NCBI GenBank assembly: GCA_019351955.1 | Contig: JABBOE010000009.1 | Location: forward strand, 1-52,026 | Direction of reading: 5' to 3' | DNA from: Pseudomonadota bacterium | GTDB taxonomy: Bacteria > Pseudomonadota > Gammaproteobacteria > Burkholderiales > Burkholderiaceae_C | Length of the DNA stretch: 52,026 bases | In this document: positions 30,823 through 39,789 of the stretch, one piece after another | How the letters are laid out: each line of letters begins with the position of its first letter | Numbering within the stretch: position 1 is the first letter of the stretch | Notes under the pieces: model-generated | Seen by the model: only the letters and a program-made list of their open reading frames with translations | What the model was told of the DNA's origin: nothing | Database searches by the model: none | Program-made: the position numbers and the translations under genes

Positions 30823-32586
30823 TCAGAAGGTGCGCGCCTTGGGTTTAAAAGTGTCGACGCTTAGCGGTTTCATCTGAACCGGCCGGTAGGCCAATCGATT
30901 GTTCTCGCGGAACCACAGGCTGTGCTTAAGCCAGTTGACATCGTCGCGTTCGGGGTGATCACGATGCGAATGCGCGCCCCGACTTTCCTGCCGCGCTTCG
31001 GCTGACACAATGGTCGCCTTGGCCGTCTCGATCAGGTTCTCCACCTCCAGCGCCTCGACGCGCGCCGTGTTGAACACCTTTGACTTGTCCTTGAGGTGAA
31101 TATGCCCCACGCGCTGCGCGATCTCGTCGATGGCGGCGACACCTTCGCGCAGAAGTTCGGCAGTGCGGAACACGCCACAATGCTTCTGCATGCTGCTGCG
31201 GATGGCGCCCGCCACGTCTTGGATGGCCTCGCCCGACGTGGACGAGTCAAGTCGGGCCAGGCGTGCCAGCGATGCATCGGGAGCATCAGCAGGCAAGGGC
31301 TTGTGGCTATTCTTGAGCAGCTCGCTTGTGGCGATGTGATTGCCCGCGGCACGTCCAAAAACGACCAAGTCGAGTAACGAGTTCGTGCCCAACCGGTTCG
31401 CCCCATGCACGCTCACGCATGAGCATTCGCCAATCGCATAGAGACCGCCGACCACGCGTTCGCTGCCGTCCGCGCCAACCGTCAGCACCTGGCTGTGAAT
31501 ATTTGCCGGCACGCCCCCCATCTGGTAGTGAATGGTCGGCACGACTGGAATGGGCTCCTTGGTGCAATCCACGTTGGCAAATTTCAGGGCAATGTCGGCG
31601 ATCGACGGCAGGCGCTTGTGGATGGTTTCCGCGCCGAGATGGTCGAGTTTGAGCAGGACATAGTCCTTGTGAGGCCCGGCGCCGCGCCCCTCCTTGATCT
31701 CCTGATCCATTGAGCGGGAGACAAAATCGCGGGGCGCAAGGTCCTTGTAGGTTGGGGCATAGCGCTCCATGAATCGCTCGCCATTGGCATTGAGCAGGAT
31801 CCCACCCTCGCCTCTGACGCCCTCCGTAATCAGCACTCCCGCGCCGGCAACGCCAGTGGGGTGGAACTGCCAGAACTCCATGTCCTGCAGGGGAATGCCG
31901 GCACGCGCGGCCATACCCAAGCCATCACCCGTGTTGATGTAGGCGTTGGTGGACGCCGCAAAAATGCGCCCCGCACCGCCCGTTGCCAGGACGGTTGCCT
32001 TCGCCTCCAGGATCGTCACCTCACCGGTTTCCATCTCCATAGCCACGACGCCCAGCACATCGCCATCGGCATCGCGAATCAGGTCCAATGCCATCCACTC
32101 CACGAAGAAATGGGTACGAGCGGCCACGTTCTGCTGATACAACGTGTGCAGAAGCGCGTGGCCCGTGCGGTCAGCCGCGGCGCAGGCGCGCTGCACTGGC
32201 TTTTCTCCAAGATTTGCTGTGTGCCCGCCGAATGGACGCTGGTAGATCGTGCCGTCAGGATTGCGGTCAAAGGGCATGCCCATGTGCTCAAGCTCGTAGA
32301 CCGCGCTGGGCGCCTCTCGGCACATGAACTCGATCGCATCCTGGTCACCGAGGTAGTCGGAACCTTTGACCGTGTCGAACATGTGCCAGTACCAATTGTC
32401 TTCACTCATATTGCCGAGGGATGCACTGATGCCGCCCTGCGCCGCAACCGTGTGCGAGCGCGTGGGAAACACCTTAGACAGCACTGCCACGTCCAGACCA
32501 GAGCGTGCCAGCTGCAGGGCGCAGCGCAAGCCCGATCCTCCAGCGCCCACGATGACCACGTCGAATTTGCGTTTATTCACTTGCAC
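30823..32586 (-). CDS. sdhA: Succinate dehydrogenase flavoprotein subunit
   Basis: SdhA oxidises succinate to fumarate at a covalently bound FAD. The 587-residue protein has the N-terminal dinucleotide fold (VIVGAGGSGLRCAL). The flavinylation histidine is in TRSHTVAAQGG, and the active-site segments HPTGVAGAG and GECSCVSVHGANRLG are intact. The start is GTG (32586) behind GGAGGG at about 8 nt; a second GTG two codons later is also possible. It lies 3 bp after sdhD. Confidence 0.97.
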   Translation of the reverse strand: MQVNKRKFDVVIVGAGGSGLRCALQLARSGLDVAVLSKVFPTRSHTVAAQGGISASLGNMSEDNWYWHMFDTVKGSDYLGDQDAIEFMCREAPSAVYELEHMGMPFDRNPDGTIYQRPFGGHTANLGEKPVQRACAAADRTGHALLHTLYQQNVAARTHFFVEWMALDLIRDADGDVLGVVAMEMETGEVTILEAKATVLATGGAGRIFAASTNAYINTGDGLGMAARAGIPLQDMEFWQFHPTGVAGAGVLITEGVRGEGGILLNANGERFMERYAPTYKDLAPRDFVSRSMDQEIKEGRGAGPHKDYVLLKLDHLGAETIHKRLPSIADIALKFANVDCTKEPIPVVPTIHYQMGGVPANIHSQVLTVGADGSERVVGGLYAIGECSCVSVHGANRLGTNSLLDLVVFGRAAGNHIATSELLKNSHKPLPADAPDASLARLARLDSSTSGEAIQDVAGAIRSSMQKHCGVFRTAELLREGVAAIDEIAQRVGHIHLKDKSKVFNTARVEALEVENLIETAKATIVSAEARQESRGAHSHRDHPERDDVNWLKHSLWFRENNRLAYRPVQMKPLSVDTFKPKARTF

Positions 32587-32589
32587 GGC

Positions 32590-32955
32590 TTATACCCTCC
32601 ACAACACTTGCACGGCCCACCCAGTGCAAGCGACGAGCCAGACAATGGTCAGCACCTGAAGCGACAGGCGAACCCACACAGGCTTGACGTAATCCATCCA
32701 GATATCACGCATGCCCACCCACACGTGGTAGAGCAAAGCCAGAAGCGTCACCAGGCTGAAGATCTTCATTGCCTCGTTTGAGAACAGGCCTTGCCAACTC
32801 TCGTAACTGAGAGGGCCAGGCCCGACGAACCAGCCCAGCAGGAAAATGGTATAGACCGCCATGATGACGGCCGTCACACGCTGTGCTAGCCAGTCACGAA
32901 ATCCATAATGCGCGCCAACCACCAAACGGTGCGCGCCGTAATTGGATGCGCTCAT
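32590..32955 (-). CDS. sdhD: Succinate dehydrogenase membrane anchor subunit SdhD
   Basis: The 121-residue protein has three membrane helices, at about 27-46, 64-84 and 95-116. The heme/quinone-site segment LLYHVWVGMRDIWMDYV contains the conserved histidine. Together with SdhC it anchors SdhAB and binds heme b and ubiquinone. It lies 1 bp from sdhC. Confidence 0.94.
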   Translation of the reverse strand: MSASNYGAHRLVVGAHYGFRDWLAQRVTAVIMAVYTIFLLGWFVGPGPLSYESWQGLFSNEAMKIFSLVTLLALLYHVWVGMRDIWMDYVKPVWVRLSLQVLTIVWLVACTGWAVQVLWRV

Positions 32956-32956
32956 G

Positions 32957-33367
32957 TCAGGCCCCCAGGAAAAGATGCGCTGCGAAGGCGGCCGTGGCCA
33001 GGAGCGAGACAGCGAAGGTCGTCAACGCCAGCCTGCGGCCCTGCTCCTTGCTCACCGCTTGAAAAATATCCATCACCAGATGCCGCACGCCTGCGACAAG
33101 ATGATGTGCAATCGCCCAGAACAGTCCGAGCACGAGCAGCTTGTAGGGCCACCACCCCAGGAACTGCGCGATATGCGCGTAGCCATCGCGGGAACGCAGG
33201 CTCGTGTCGAACAACCAAAGGACGAATGGCAGCAGCAGGAACATCACGGCTCCGCTGGCCCTGTGCAAGATCGAGACAAGCCCGGCGAGTGGAAGGCGGT
33301 ACCTCGCAATCTGGGTGATACCGATATTGCGGTATTCGGGTCGTTTTCGTGTGTGAGCGGTTTGCAT
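32957..33367 (-). CDS. sdhC: Succinate dehydrogenase cytochrome b556 subunit SdhC
   Basis: The 136-residue protein carries the SdhC signature SILHRASGAVMF near the first of three membrane helices and the heme-ligand region AHHLVAGVRHLVMD. I start at MQTAHTRKRPEYRNI, with GAGGT about 10 nt upstream; the frame continues 16 codons further. It is the first sdh gene after gntR. Confidence 0.94.
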   Translation of the reverse strand: MQTAHTRKRPEYRNIGITQIARYRLPLAGLVSILHRASGAVMFLLLPFVLWLFDTSLRSRDGYAHIAQFLGWWPYKLLVLGLFWAIAHHLVAGVRHLVMDIFQAVSKEQGRRLALTTFAVSLLATAAFAAHLFLGA

Positions 33368-33445
33368 GGCTGTTGGACCTCGACCTGTTTGTGATGCCAG
33401 TTTATTGCGTTGCAAAAACCTTGATACGGTGCCTCGTGCGGGTTC

Positions 33446-34228
33446 TCAGCTCAGCGTGTTGCGGTAGTGGTGCCTTGCTGTGGAATACAAGCCTCGGCGT
33501 AACTCGACCGGCTGATCGCCATAGCTGAATGACAGGCGCTCGACAGACAACAGAGCTTGCCCCAGGGGAATTTTCAAGATTTCTGCTTCCTGTCGGCCGG
33601 CGTTGACTGCCCGGATTTTTTCTTCAGCTCGAACCATGCGCGTGCCGAACTCGGACTCAAATAGGGCATACAGAGGCCCCCTGTAACGCTCCAGACGCTC
33701 GGCGGTGAGGCTACGAAACGGAGCGCCCGGCAGGTAAATGTCCTCGTAGACTACGGGCTCACCTCCAATATGCAGCGTCCGCCGTATTTCAAGCACCATT
33801 TCGCCGGTCTTGACGCCCAGCAGCGAAGCGACGTCTGCCGCTGCGCGCACACGATGGCATTCCAGGAACTGCCGCTCCATGCGCAACGCCTGGCCCGATC
33901 CGGCATCGGGCACCAGACGAAGAAACCGGAACTTGACCTGTTCCTCGTGATGTGTCGAGACGAATGTACCCCGGCCCTGTCGACGCATCAGCAGATTGTC
34001 CGCGGCGAGCTCGTCAATGGCCTTGCGCACGGTACCCTGGCTCACCCCATAGCGCGCCGCCAGTTCGGCCTCGCTGGGAATGAGTTCGCCGGGCTTCCAT
34101 TCGCCACTCTGCAGGCTTCGCGTAATGAGCGCCTTGATCTGCTGATACAAGGGGCTGAACACCGGCGCGGCACCACCTGCGGTTGTGCCGACCGGCTGCG
34201 GTGAAGAATGATGTGTGGGGGCGGCCAT
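33446..34228 (-). CDS. GntR-family regulator, HutC/UTRA subfamily
   Basis: The ~260-residue protein has an N-terminal winged helix-turn-helix (PLYQQIKALI to PSEAELAARYGVSQGTVRKAIDEL and RRQGRGTFV). A C-terminal UTRA effector-binding domain follows (from about residue 105, with EEKIRAVNAG and VERLSFSYGDQPVEL). It is the first gene of the sdhCDAB-sdhE-gltA run and is divergent from mdh. A palindrome between the two starts is a good operator candidate. I infer control of central carbon metabolism, with a TCA or methylcitrate intermediate as possible effector. ATG codons at 34228 and 34237 are alternative starts; neither has a clear ribosome-binding site. Confidence 0.9.
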   Translation of the reverse strand: MAAPTHHSSPQPVGTTAGGAAPVFSPLYQQIKALITRSLQSGEWKPGELIPSEAELAARYGVSQGTVRKAIDELAADNLLMRRQGRGTFVSTHHEEQVKFRFLRLVPDAGSGQALRMERQFLECHRVRAAADVASLLGVKTGEMVLEIRRTLHIGGEPVVYEDIYLPGAPFRSLTAERLERYRGPLYALFESEFGTRMVRAEEKIRAVNAGRQEAEILKIPLGQALLSVERLSFSYGDQPVELRRGLYSTARHHYRNTLS

Positions 34229-34278
34229 GCGCTGCATTGCAGCACAGCCACAGGCCCTTGTCCAGCATGACCTAATAG

Positions 34279-34296
34279 ATGTCTTATATATGACAT
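34279..34296. promoter_or_regulatory. Candidate GntR operator palindrome
   Basis: The 18-bp sequence ATGTCTTATATATGACAT is an inverted repeat matching in 8 of 9 positions per arm, AT-rich in a GC-rich neighbourhood. It lies between the divergent gntR and mdh genes and ends 7 bp before the -35 of the mdh promoter. HutC-type GntR proteins bind such short palindromes as dimers. That this site is bound by the adjacent GntR protein is inference. Confidence 0.7.
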
Positions 34297-34303
34297 AGGT
34301 TTG

Positions 34304-34332
34304 TTGACGTGGCGCCTCGTCACTCCTAAACT
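34304..34332 (+). promoter_or_regulatory. Sigma70-type promoter for mdh
   Basis: TTGACG (34304-34309) and TAAACT (34327-34332) are separated by exactly 17 bp. This is close to the consensus, and the pair is placed 125 bp before the mdh start codon. The adjacent upstream palindrome suggests the promoter is regulated. Confidence 0.65.
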
Positions 34333-34456
34333 GCTTGATGCGCTGCATCATGAGCGATCTAATGAAGCGCTCACGAAAACACTACGGCGCGCAAGCTGCC
34401 GCGTCCAGCCCGAACGCCCATATTTCTCATCCGCACCCCTCTCACCGGAGTTGATC

Positions 34457-35443
34457 ATGACCAAAGCCCCCATGCGTGTTGCCGTCACTGGCGCAGCCGG
34501 CCAGATCGGTTACGCCCTGTTGTTCCGCATTGCCTCTGGCGAAATGCTGGGCAAGGACCAACCTGTGATCCTGCAACTTCTGGAAATTCCCGATGAAAAG
34601 GCCCAGAAGGGGCTGAAGGGCGTCATGATGGAACTGGAAGACTGCGCCTTTCCCCTGCTGGCCGGCATGAGTGCGCACGGCGACCCGAACACCGCGTTCA
34701 AGGACATCGATGCAGCGTTGCTCGTCGGCGCTCGCCCGCGCGGCCCCGGCATGGAGCGACGCGATCTGCTGTCGGCCAATGCGCAGATCTTCACAGCGCA
34801 AGGACGCGCGCTGAATGCTGTGGCCAAGCGCGACGCACGCATTCTCGTGGTCGGCAACCCGGCCAACACCAATGCCTACATTGCCATGAAGTCCGCGCCC
34901 GACTTGCCGAAAGGCAATTTCACGGCCATGCTGCGCCTTGACCACAACCGGGGGCTGTCTCAAATCGCGGCGAAGCTGAGCAAACCCGTATCGTCGATCG
35001 AGAAATTCTGCGTCTGGGGAAACCACTCGCCCACCATGTATGCCGACTACCGATTCGCCACTATCGATGGGCGATCGGTGAAAGACATGATCAACGACGA
35101 CGACTGGAATCGCAACGTGTTTTTGGCCACGGTCGGCAAGCGTGGGGCGGCAGTCATTGAGGCCCGCGGGCTCAGCTCGGCAGCGTCGGCGGCGAACTCG
35201 GCCATTGACCACATGCACGACTGGTTCCTCGGAACGGGCAATCGCTGGGTCACGATGGGCATTCCGTCTGATGGCTCCTATGGCATCCCCGAAGACATCA
35301 TGTTCGGCGTCCCCGTGACCTGCGAGGGTGGCGCGTACAAGCGTGTCGAGGACCTTCCCATCGATGCATTTTCGAAATCCTGCATCGACAAAACCTTGAA
35401 CGAGTTGCTGGAAGAGCGGGAAGGTGTCAAGCACCTGTTGTGA
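34457..35443 (+). CDS. mdh: Malate dehydrogenase
   Basis: Mdh interconverts malate and oxaloacetate with NAD. The 328-residue protein has the NAD-binding [15 protein letters not shown] and the NPANTNA loop. The catalytic histidine is in [11 protein letters not shown]. It belongs to the longer cytosolic-type MDH group common in betaproteobacteria. The start at [12 protein letters not shown] has GGAG 7 nt upstream; the frame is open 52 codons further into the promoter region. Confidence 0.97.
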   Translation: MTKAPMRVAVTGAAGQIGYALLFRIASGEMLGKDQPVILQLLEIPDEKAQKGLKGVMMELEDCAFPLLAGMSAHGDPNTAFKDIDAALLVGARPRGPGMERRDLLSANAQIFTAQGRALNAVAKRDARILVVGNPANTNAYIAMKSAPDLPKGNFTAMLRLDHNRGLSQIAAKLSKPVSSIEKFCVWGNHSPTMYADYRFATIDGRSVKDMINDDDWNRNVFLATVGKRGAAVIEARGLSSAASAANSAIDHMHDWFLGTGNRWVTMGIPSDGSYGIPEDIMFGVPVTCEGGAYKRVEDLPIDAFSKSCIDKTLNELLEEREGVKHLL

Positions 35444-35545
35444 GTTCCGCTGCGGCTCCCGCCGCGCGGCCACGCGCAGGCGGCGCCGCGCAAAGTACTG
35501 GCCCGACATTTCCTGCAAACCACGCGCAAATCAAGGAGAAATGCC

Positions 35546-36436
35546 ATGAACCCAACCAAATCGGGCCAGCGCCTGCGCGACGCGCAGCGCCAGGAGCAAC
35601 CTTTGCAGGTGGTCGGTGCGACCTGCGCTCAGCACGCATTGCTGGCCCAGCGCGCGGGCTTTCGCGCCATTTACCTTTCCGGTGGCGGCGTGGCTGCGGG
35701 CTCGCTGGGCATGCCTGACTTGGGAATCAACACGCTGGACGACGTGCTCACCGACGTTCGGCGCATCACCGACGTCTGCGAGCTGCCACTTCTGGTGGAT
35801 GTCGATACCGGCTTCGGTCCCAGCGCATTCAATATCGCGCGCACGGTCAAAAGCCTGGTGAAGTTTGGCGCCGCTGGCATGCATATCGAAGATCAAGTCG
35901 GCGCCAAGCGCTGCGGCCATCGCCCGGGCAAGGAAATCGTGGGCACGGCCGAGATGGTTGACCGGGTCAAGGCCGCCGTGGATGCGCGCACAGACGACAG
36001 TTTCGTCATCATGGCGCGAACCGATGCGCTGGCGGTGCAAGGTTTGGATGCCGCCATTGAGCGCGCCGTGGCCTGTGTCGAGGCAGGCGCCGACATGATT
36101 TTTCCGGAAGCCATCACCGAGCTGTCCATGTACCGGCGCATCGCTGACGTTGTGAAGGTGCCAATACTCGCCAACATCACGGAGTTTGGAAGCACACCAT
36201 TGCTCACGGTGGACGAACTGCGCAGTGCGGGCGTGGGCTTGGCGCTGTACCCACTTTCAGCATTCCGAGCCATGAACAAGGCGGCGGAAAGCGTGTATGG
36301 CGCGATTCGCAAAGACGGCACCCAGAAAAACGTCCTTGACCTGATGCAGACCCGCGCCGAGTTGTATGACGTTATCGGGTACCACGACTATGAGCGTCGC
36401 CTCGATAGCCTGTTCCAACAAGGCAAGGCCAAGTAA
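35546..36436 (+). CDS. prpB: Methylisocitrate lyase
   Basis: PrpB cleaves 2-methylisocitrate into succinate and pyruvate, the last step of propionate breakdown by the methylcitrate cycle. The 296-residue protein of the ICL/PEPM superfamily has the active-site motif KRCGH at 121-125. The catalytic Cys123 falls at the same position as in E. coli PrpB. The DVDTGFG metal-site motif is also present. AAGGAG lies about 7 nt before the start. Other members of the superfamily are possible, but prpC and prpD are close by. Confidence 0.93.
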   Translation: MNPTKSGQRLRDAQRQEQPLQVVGATCAQHALLAQRAGFRAIYLSGGGVAAGSLGMPDLGINTLDDVLTDVRRITDVCELPLLVDVDTGFGPSAFNIARTVKSLVKFGAAGMHIEDQVGAKRCGHRPGKEIVGTAEMVDRVKAAVDARTDDSFVIMARTDALAVQGLDAAIERAVACVEAGADMIFPEAITELSMYRRIADVVKVPILANITEFGSTPLLTVDELRSAGVGLALYPLSAFRAMNKAAESVYGAIRKDGTQKNVLDLMQTRAELYDVIGYHDYERRLDSLFQQGKAK

Positions 36437-36480
36437 GCCGACGGCGTTGTCAAACGACCACCGATTCGAAGGAGACCGTC

Positions 36481-37638
36481 ATGTCAGAAACACAAGCCGC
36501 CGCCACTCCAAAACCGAAGAAATCCGTCGCTCTCTCCGGAGTCGTCGCAGGCAACACTGCAATGTGCACCGTGGGCCGCACCGGCAATGACCTGCATTAC
36601 CGTGGCTACGACATTCTCGACATGGCGGACGTTTGCGATTTTGAGGAAATCGCTTACCTTCTGGTGCACGACAAACTGCCAAACAAATCGGAACTCGCAG
36701 CCTACAAGACCCGACTCAAGGCCTTGCGCGGAGTGCCCGCACAAGTGCGCATGGTCCTCGAAGCCCTACCCGCCTCAAGCCACCCCATGGACGTGATGCG
36801 CTCGGCTGTCTCTGCATTGGGTTGTATCTTGCCCGAGAAGGAGGATCACAACATCCCGGGCGCACGCGACATCGCCGACCGACTTATGGCAAGCTTGGGG
36901 TCGATGCTTCTCTATTGGTACCACTACAGCCATAACGGACGCCGCATCGAGGTCGAGACCGACGATGAATCCATCGCCGGTCATTTCCTCAACCTCCTGC
37001 ATGGAAAACCGGCGCCAGAGTTGTGGGTGCGCGCCATGCATACCTCGCTCAACCTGTATGCCGAGCATGAGTTCAATGCTTCGACGTTCGCCGCCCGGGT
37101 AATCGCCGGCACCGGAAGCGATTTCTATTCTTGCATTACCGGAGCCATCGGCGCGCTTCGTGGGCCCAAGCACGGTGGTGCCAACGAGGTCGCGTTTGAG
37201 ATTCAGAATCGTTATGCAAATGCCGACGCTGCGGAGAGCGACATCACGCGCCGCGTGGCCAATAAGGAAGTCATCATCGGTTTTGGCCACCCGGTCTACA
37301 CCGTTGCCGACCCCCGCAACCAGGTGATCAAAGGCGTGGCACACCGACTTGCCATGGCGGCACACGACACAAAGCTGTTTGCCATCGCCGAGCGGCTCGA
37401 GACGGTGATGCGCCGTGAAAAGAACATGTTCCCGAACCTCGATTGGTTTAGTGCCGTCAGCTACTCGCTCGTGGGAGTTCCCACTGCCATGTTTACGCCG
37501 CTCTTTGTCATCTCCCGCACCAGCGGCTGGAGTGCGCATGTGATCGAGCAGCGGGTGGATAACAAAATCATTCGCCCGAGCGCGAATTACACTGGTCCAG
37601 ACGACTTGTCATTTGTGCCGCTGGAGCAGCGCCCCTAA
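36481..37638 (+). CDS. prpC: 2-methylcitrate synthase
   Basis: PrpC condenses propionyl-CoA with oxaloacetate. The 385-residue protein is a short citrate-synthase homologue with the catalytic segments [24 protein letters not shown] and [12 protein letters not shown]. The GHPVYT and LDWFSA variants are characteristic of PrpC rather than GltA, and a separate GltA is encoded nearby. AAGGAG precedes the start. It follows prpB by 44 bp. Confidence 0.95.
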   Translation: MSETQAAATPKPKKSVALSGVVAGNTAMCTVGRTGNDLHYRGYDILDMADVCDFEEIAYLLVHDKLPNKSELAAYKTRLKALRGVPAQVRMVLEALPASSHPMDVMRSAVSALGCILPEKEDHNIPGARDIADRLMASLGSMLLYWYHYSHNGRRIEVETDDESIAGHFLNLLHGKPAPELWVRAMHTSLNLYAEHEFNASTFAARVIAGTGSDFYSCITGAIGALRGPKHGGANEVAFEIQNRYANADAAESDITRRVANKEVIIGFGHPVYTVADPRNQVIKGVAHRLAMAAHDTKLFAIAERLETVMRREKNMFPNLDWFSAVSYSLVGVPTAMFTPLFVISRTSGWSAHVIEQRVDNKIIRPSANYTGPDDLSFVPLEQRP

Positions 37639-37688
37639 GTCTGCCGAGCGCGGCGAATCCTGCCCTTTTGCGTTTTGGAGACACGATC

Positions 37689-38237
37689 ATGCTGCAAGCA
37701 CTCATCACCTTCCGCTCCGCTCCGCTGCTGCTCGCCGCCTGTCTTGGCAGCGGCTCGTGCTTGGCTACGGCCCAGGCGGCCAGCCCGTCAGACGGCGTCG
37801 CGCCCGCAGCACACCACCAGTTGCACGGGCACGAACTCTCAGCCACGGCGGCGGCTGAGGATATCGCTGCAGCCGAGTCCACGCCCCTGCTAGACAGCAA
37901 CGCTCACCCGACGCCGGAGCAGCGGGCGGCAGCGGCCGCTGCCGAGCGACAGGCCGTAAACCCGATCTACCAGATGAAGATCGGGCGCATGCAATGCGGC
38001 TCGCATGAGTTCATGGACGTCAAGCAAGAAGATGCGCACGACCAAGCCATCCTCGTCACCTGGAAAGGTCGGCGTTACCTGCTTACGCGCAAGCCAACCA
38101 CGACCGGCGCGTACCACTTTGACGATGTCAAGGCCGGTTTGGTAATGATCCAGATTCCCGCCAAGAGCATGCTGTTCGACAAGAAGAACATGACCCGCCT
38201 GGCCGACGACTGCAATCCCATGGTCGCCAGCCGATAA
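37689..38237 (+). CDS. Secreted protein of unknown function within the prp operon
   Basis: The 182-residue product has a signal peptide (about residues 1-31, ending ATAQA). A low-complexity Ala/His-rich linker runs to about 105, followed by a compact C-terminal domain (YQMKIGRMQCGSHEF to ADDCNP) with two cysteines able to form a disulfide. The pattern of a WKGRRYLLTRKPTTTGAYHF strand pair vaguely recalls MliC-type lysozyme-inhibitor folds, but I cannot confirm this. The start at 37689 has GGAG 8-9 nt upstream. It lies between prpC and prpD on the same strand, with no obvious metabolic reason. Confidence 0.75.
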   Translation: MLQALITFRSAPLLLAACLGSGSCLATAQAASPSDGVAPAAHHQLHGHELSATAAAEDIAAAESTPLLDSNAHPTPEQRAAAAAAERQAVNPIYQMKIGRMQCGSHEFMDVKQEDAHDQAILVTWKGRRYLLTRKPTTTGAYHFDDVKAGLVMIQIPAKSMLFDKKNMTRLADDCNPMVASR

Positions 38238-38263
38238 CTTCAACTCACTTTCCGTCCGCTCCA

Positions 38264-39718
38264 ATGTCCGCCGCCATCTCCAACATCCGCCCTACGCCCG
38301 ACCAGGTTCTGGCCGACATTGCCGACTACGTGCTCGGCCACCAACAGTTCCATGGTCTGGCTTTTGAAACGGCCCGCTTATGTCTGATTGACACCTTGGG
38401 CTGTGGGCTCGAGGCATTGGAGTATCCGGCGTGCACCAAGTTGCTCGGCCCGATTATTCCCGGCACCGTTGTGCCACATGGAGCCAAGGTGCCGGGGACT
38501 CCCTATCAGCTCGATCCTGTGCAAGCAGCGTTCAACATTGGCGCGATGATCCGCTGGCTCGATTTCAACGACACATGGCTTGCGGCGGAATGGGGTCATC
38601 CGTCGGATAACCTTGGTGGCATCCTGGCTGCCGCTGACTGGCTCAGCCGATCGGCGGTGGCGTGCGGCAAAGCACCGTTTCTCATGCGGGACGTCCTCAA
38701 TGCCATGATCCAGGCTCACGAAATCCAGGGTGTCATCGCCCTGGAGAATTCGTTCAACAAGGTCGGTCTCGACCACGTGGTTCTGGTCAAGGTCGCCACC
38801 ACAGCCGTGGTGGGCCGCCTGCTGGGCCTGACCCGCGATGAGCTCATCAATGCCATCTCGCTCGCCTGGGTGGACGGGCAGAGCCTGCGTACCTATCGCC
38901 ACGCCCCGAACACGGGTAGCCGCAAGAGTTGGGCTGCCGGCGATGCCACCAGCCGTGGGGTCCGCCTGGCCCTTATTGCCCGGACCGGGGAGATGGGCTA
39001 TCCGAGCGTCCTGACGGCCAAGACCTGGGGCTTCTACGACGTGTTGTTCAAGGGCGAACCCTTCCGTTTCCAGAGGACCTATGGATCCTATGTCATGGAA
39101 AACGTGCTCTTCAAGATCAGCTTCCCCGCCGAATTTCACAGCCAAACAGCGGTCGAGGCCGCGATGCAGCTTCACAGCCAGCTCGCATCCATGGGAAAGG
39201 ATGTGGACGACATCGCGTCCATCACCATCCGTACCCACGAAGCCTGCATCCGCATCATCGACAAGAAGGGCCCTCTGAACAACCCAGCCGATCGTGACCA
39301 TTGCATTCAGTACATGGTGGCCGTACCGCTCATCTTGGGGCGCCTGACCGCAGGCGACTATGAAGACGCCGTGGCCGCCAATCCACGCATCGACACCCTT
39401 CGGGCAAAGATCACCTGCGTGGAAGACCCGCAGTTCACTAGGGACTATCACGACCCTGAAAAGCGTTCCATCGCCAATGCACTGACCGTGACCTTCAAGG
39501 ATGGCAGCCACCTACCCGAGGTGGAGGTGGAGTATCCGATCGGGCACAAGCGCCGGCGCGCCGACGGCATCCCGCTGCTTGAAGCGAAGTTTCGAACGAA
39601 TTTGGCACGGCGCTTTGCGACCAAGCAACAGGAGCGCATCTTGCATGCCTCGCTCGACACCGCGCATCTGTCGGCGATGCCAGTTCATGAGTATGTTGAC
39701 CTGTACTGCCAGGCCTGA
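38264..39718 (+). CDS. prpD: 2-methylcitrate dehydratase, PrpD/MmgE family
   Basis: PrpD dehydrates 2-methylcitrate to 2-methyl-cis-aconitate without an iron-sulfur cluster. The 484-residue protein shows the family regions [40 protein letters not shown] and [12 protein letters not shown]. Length matches E. coli PrpD (483). It follows the secreted-protein gene by 26 bp and is followed by acnA, whose product could rehydrate the intermediate. Confidence 0.95.
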   Translation: MSAAISNIRPTPDQVLADIADYVLGHQQFHGLAFETARLCLIDTLGCGLEALEYPACTKLLGPIIPGTVVPHGAKVPGTPYQLDPVQAAFNIGAMIRWLDFNDTWLAAEWGHPSDNLGGILAAADWLSRSAVACGKAPFLMRDVLNAMIQAHEIQGVIALENSFNKVGLDHVVLVKVATTAVVGRLLGLTRDELINAISLAWVDGQSLRTYRHAPNTGSRKSWAAGDATSRGVRLALIARTGEMGYPSVLTAKTWGFYDVLFKGEPFRFQRTYGSYVMENVLFKISFPAEFHSQTAVEAAMQLHSQLASMGKDVDDIASITIRTHEACIRIIDKKGPLNNPADRDHCIQYMVAVPLILGRLTAGDYEDAVAANPRIDTLRAKITCVEDPQFTRDYHDPEKRSIANALTVTFKDGSHLPEVEVEYPIGHKRRRADGIPLLEAKFRTNLARRFATKQQERILHASLDTAHLSAMPVHEYVDLYCQA

Positions 39719-39789
39719 CACGCCAACGCGTTTCCCACAGTTTCCGCGGCCCACCGCCGCTTTCCTCGACATTGCCACCGGAGTTCGCC

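Noticed and set aside
38378-39511. A 377-codon minus-strand open frame inside prpD
   Set aside because: It is the antisense shadow of prpD, rich in Gly, His and Val with no family features.
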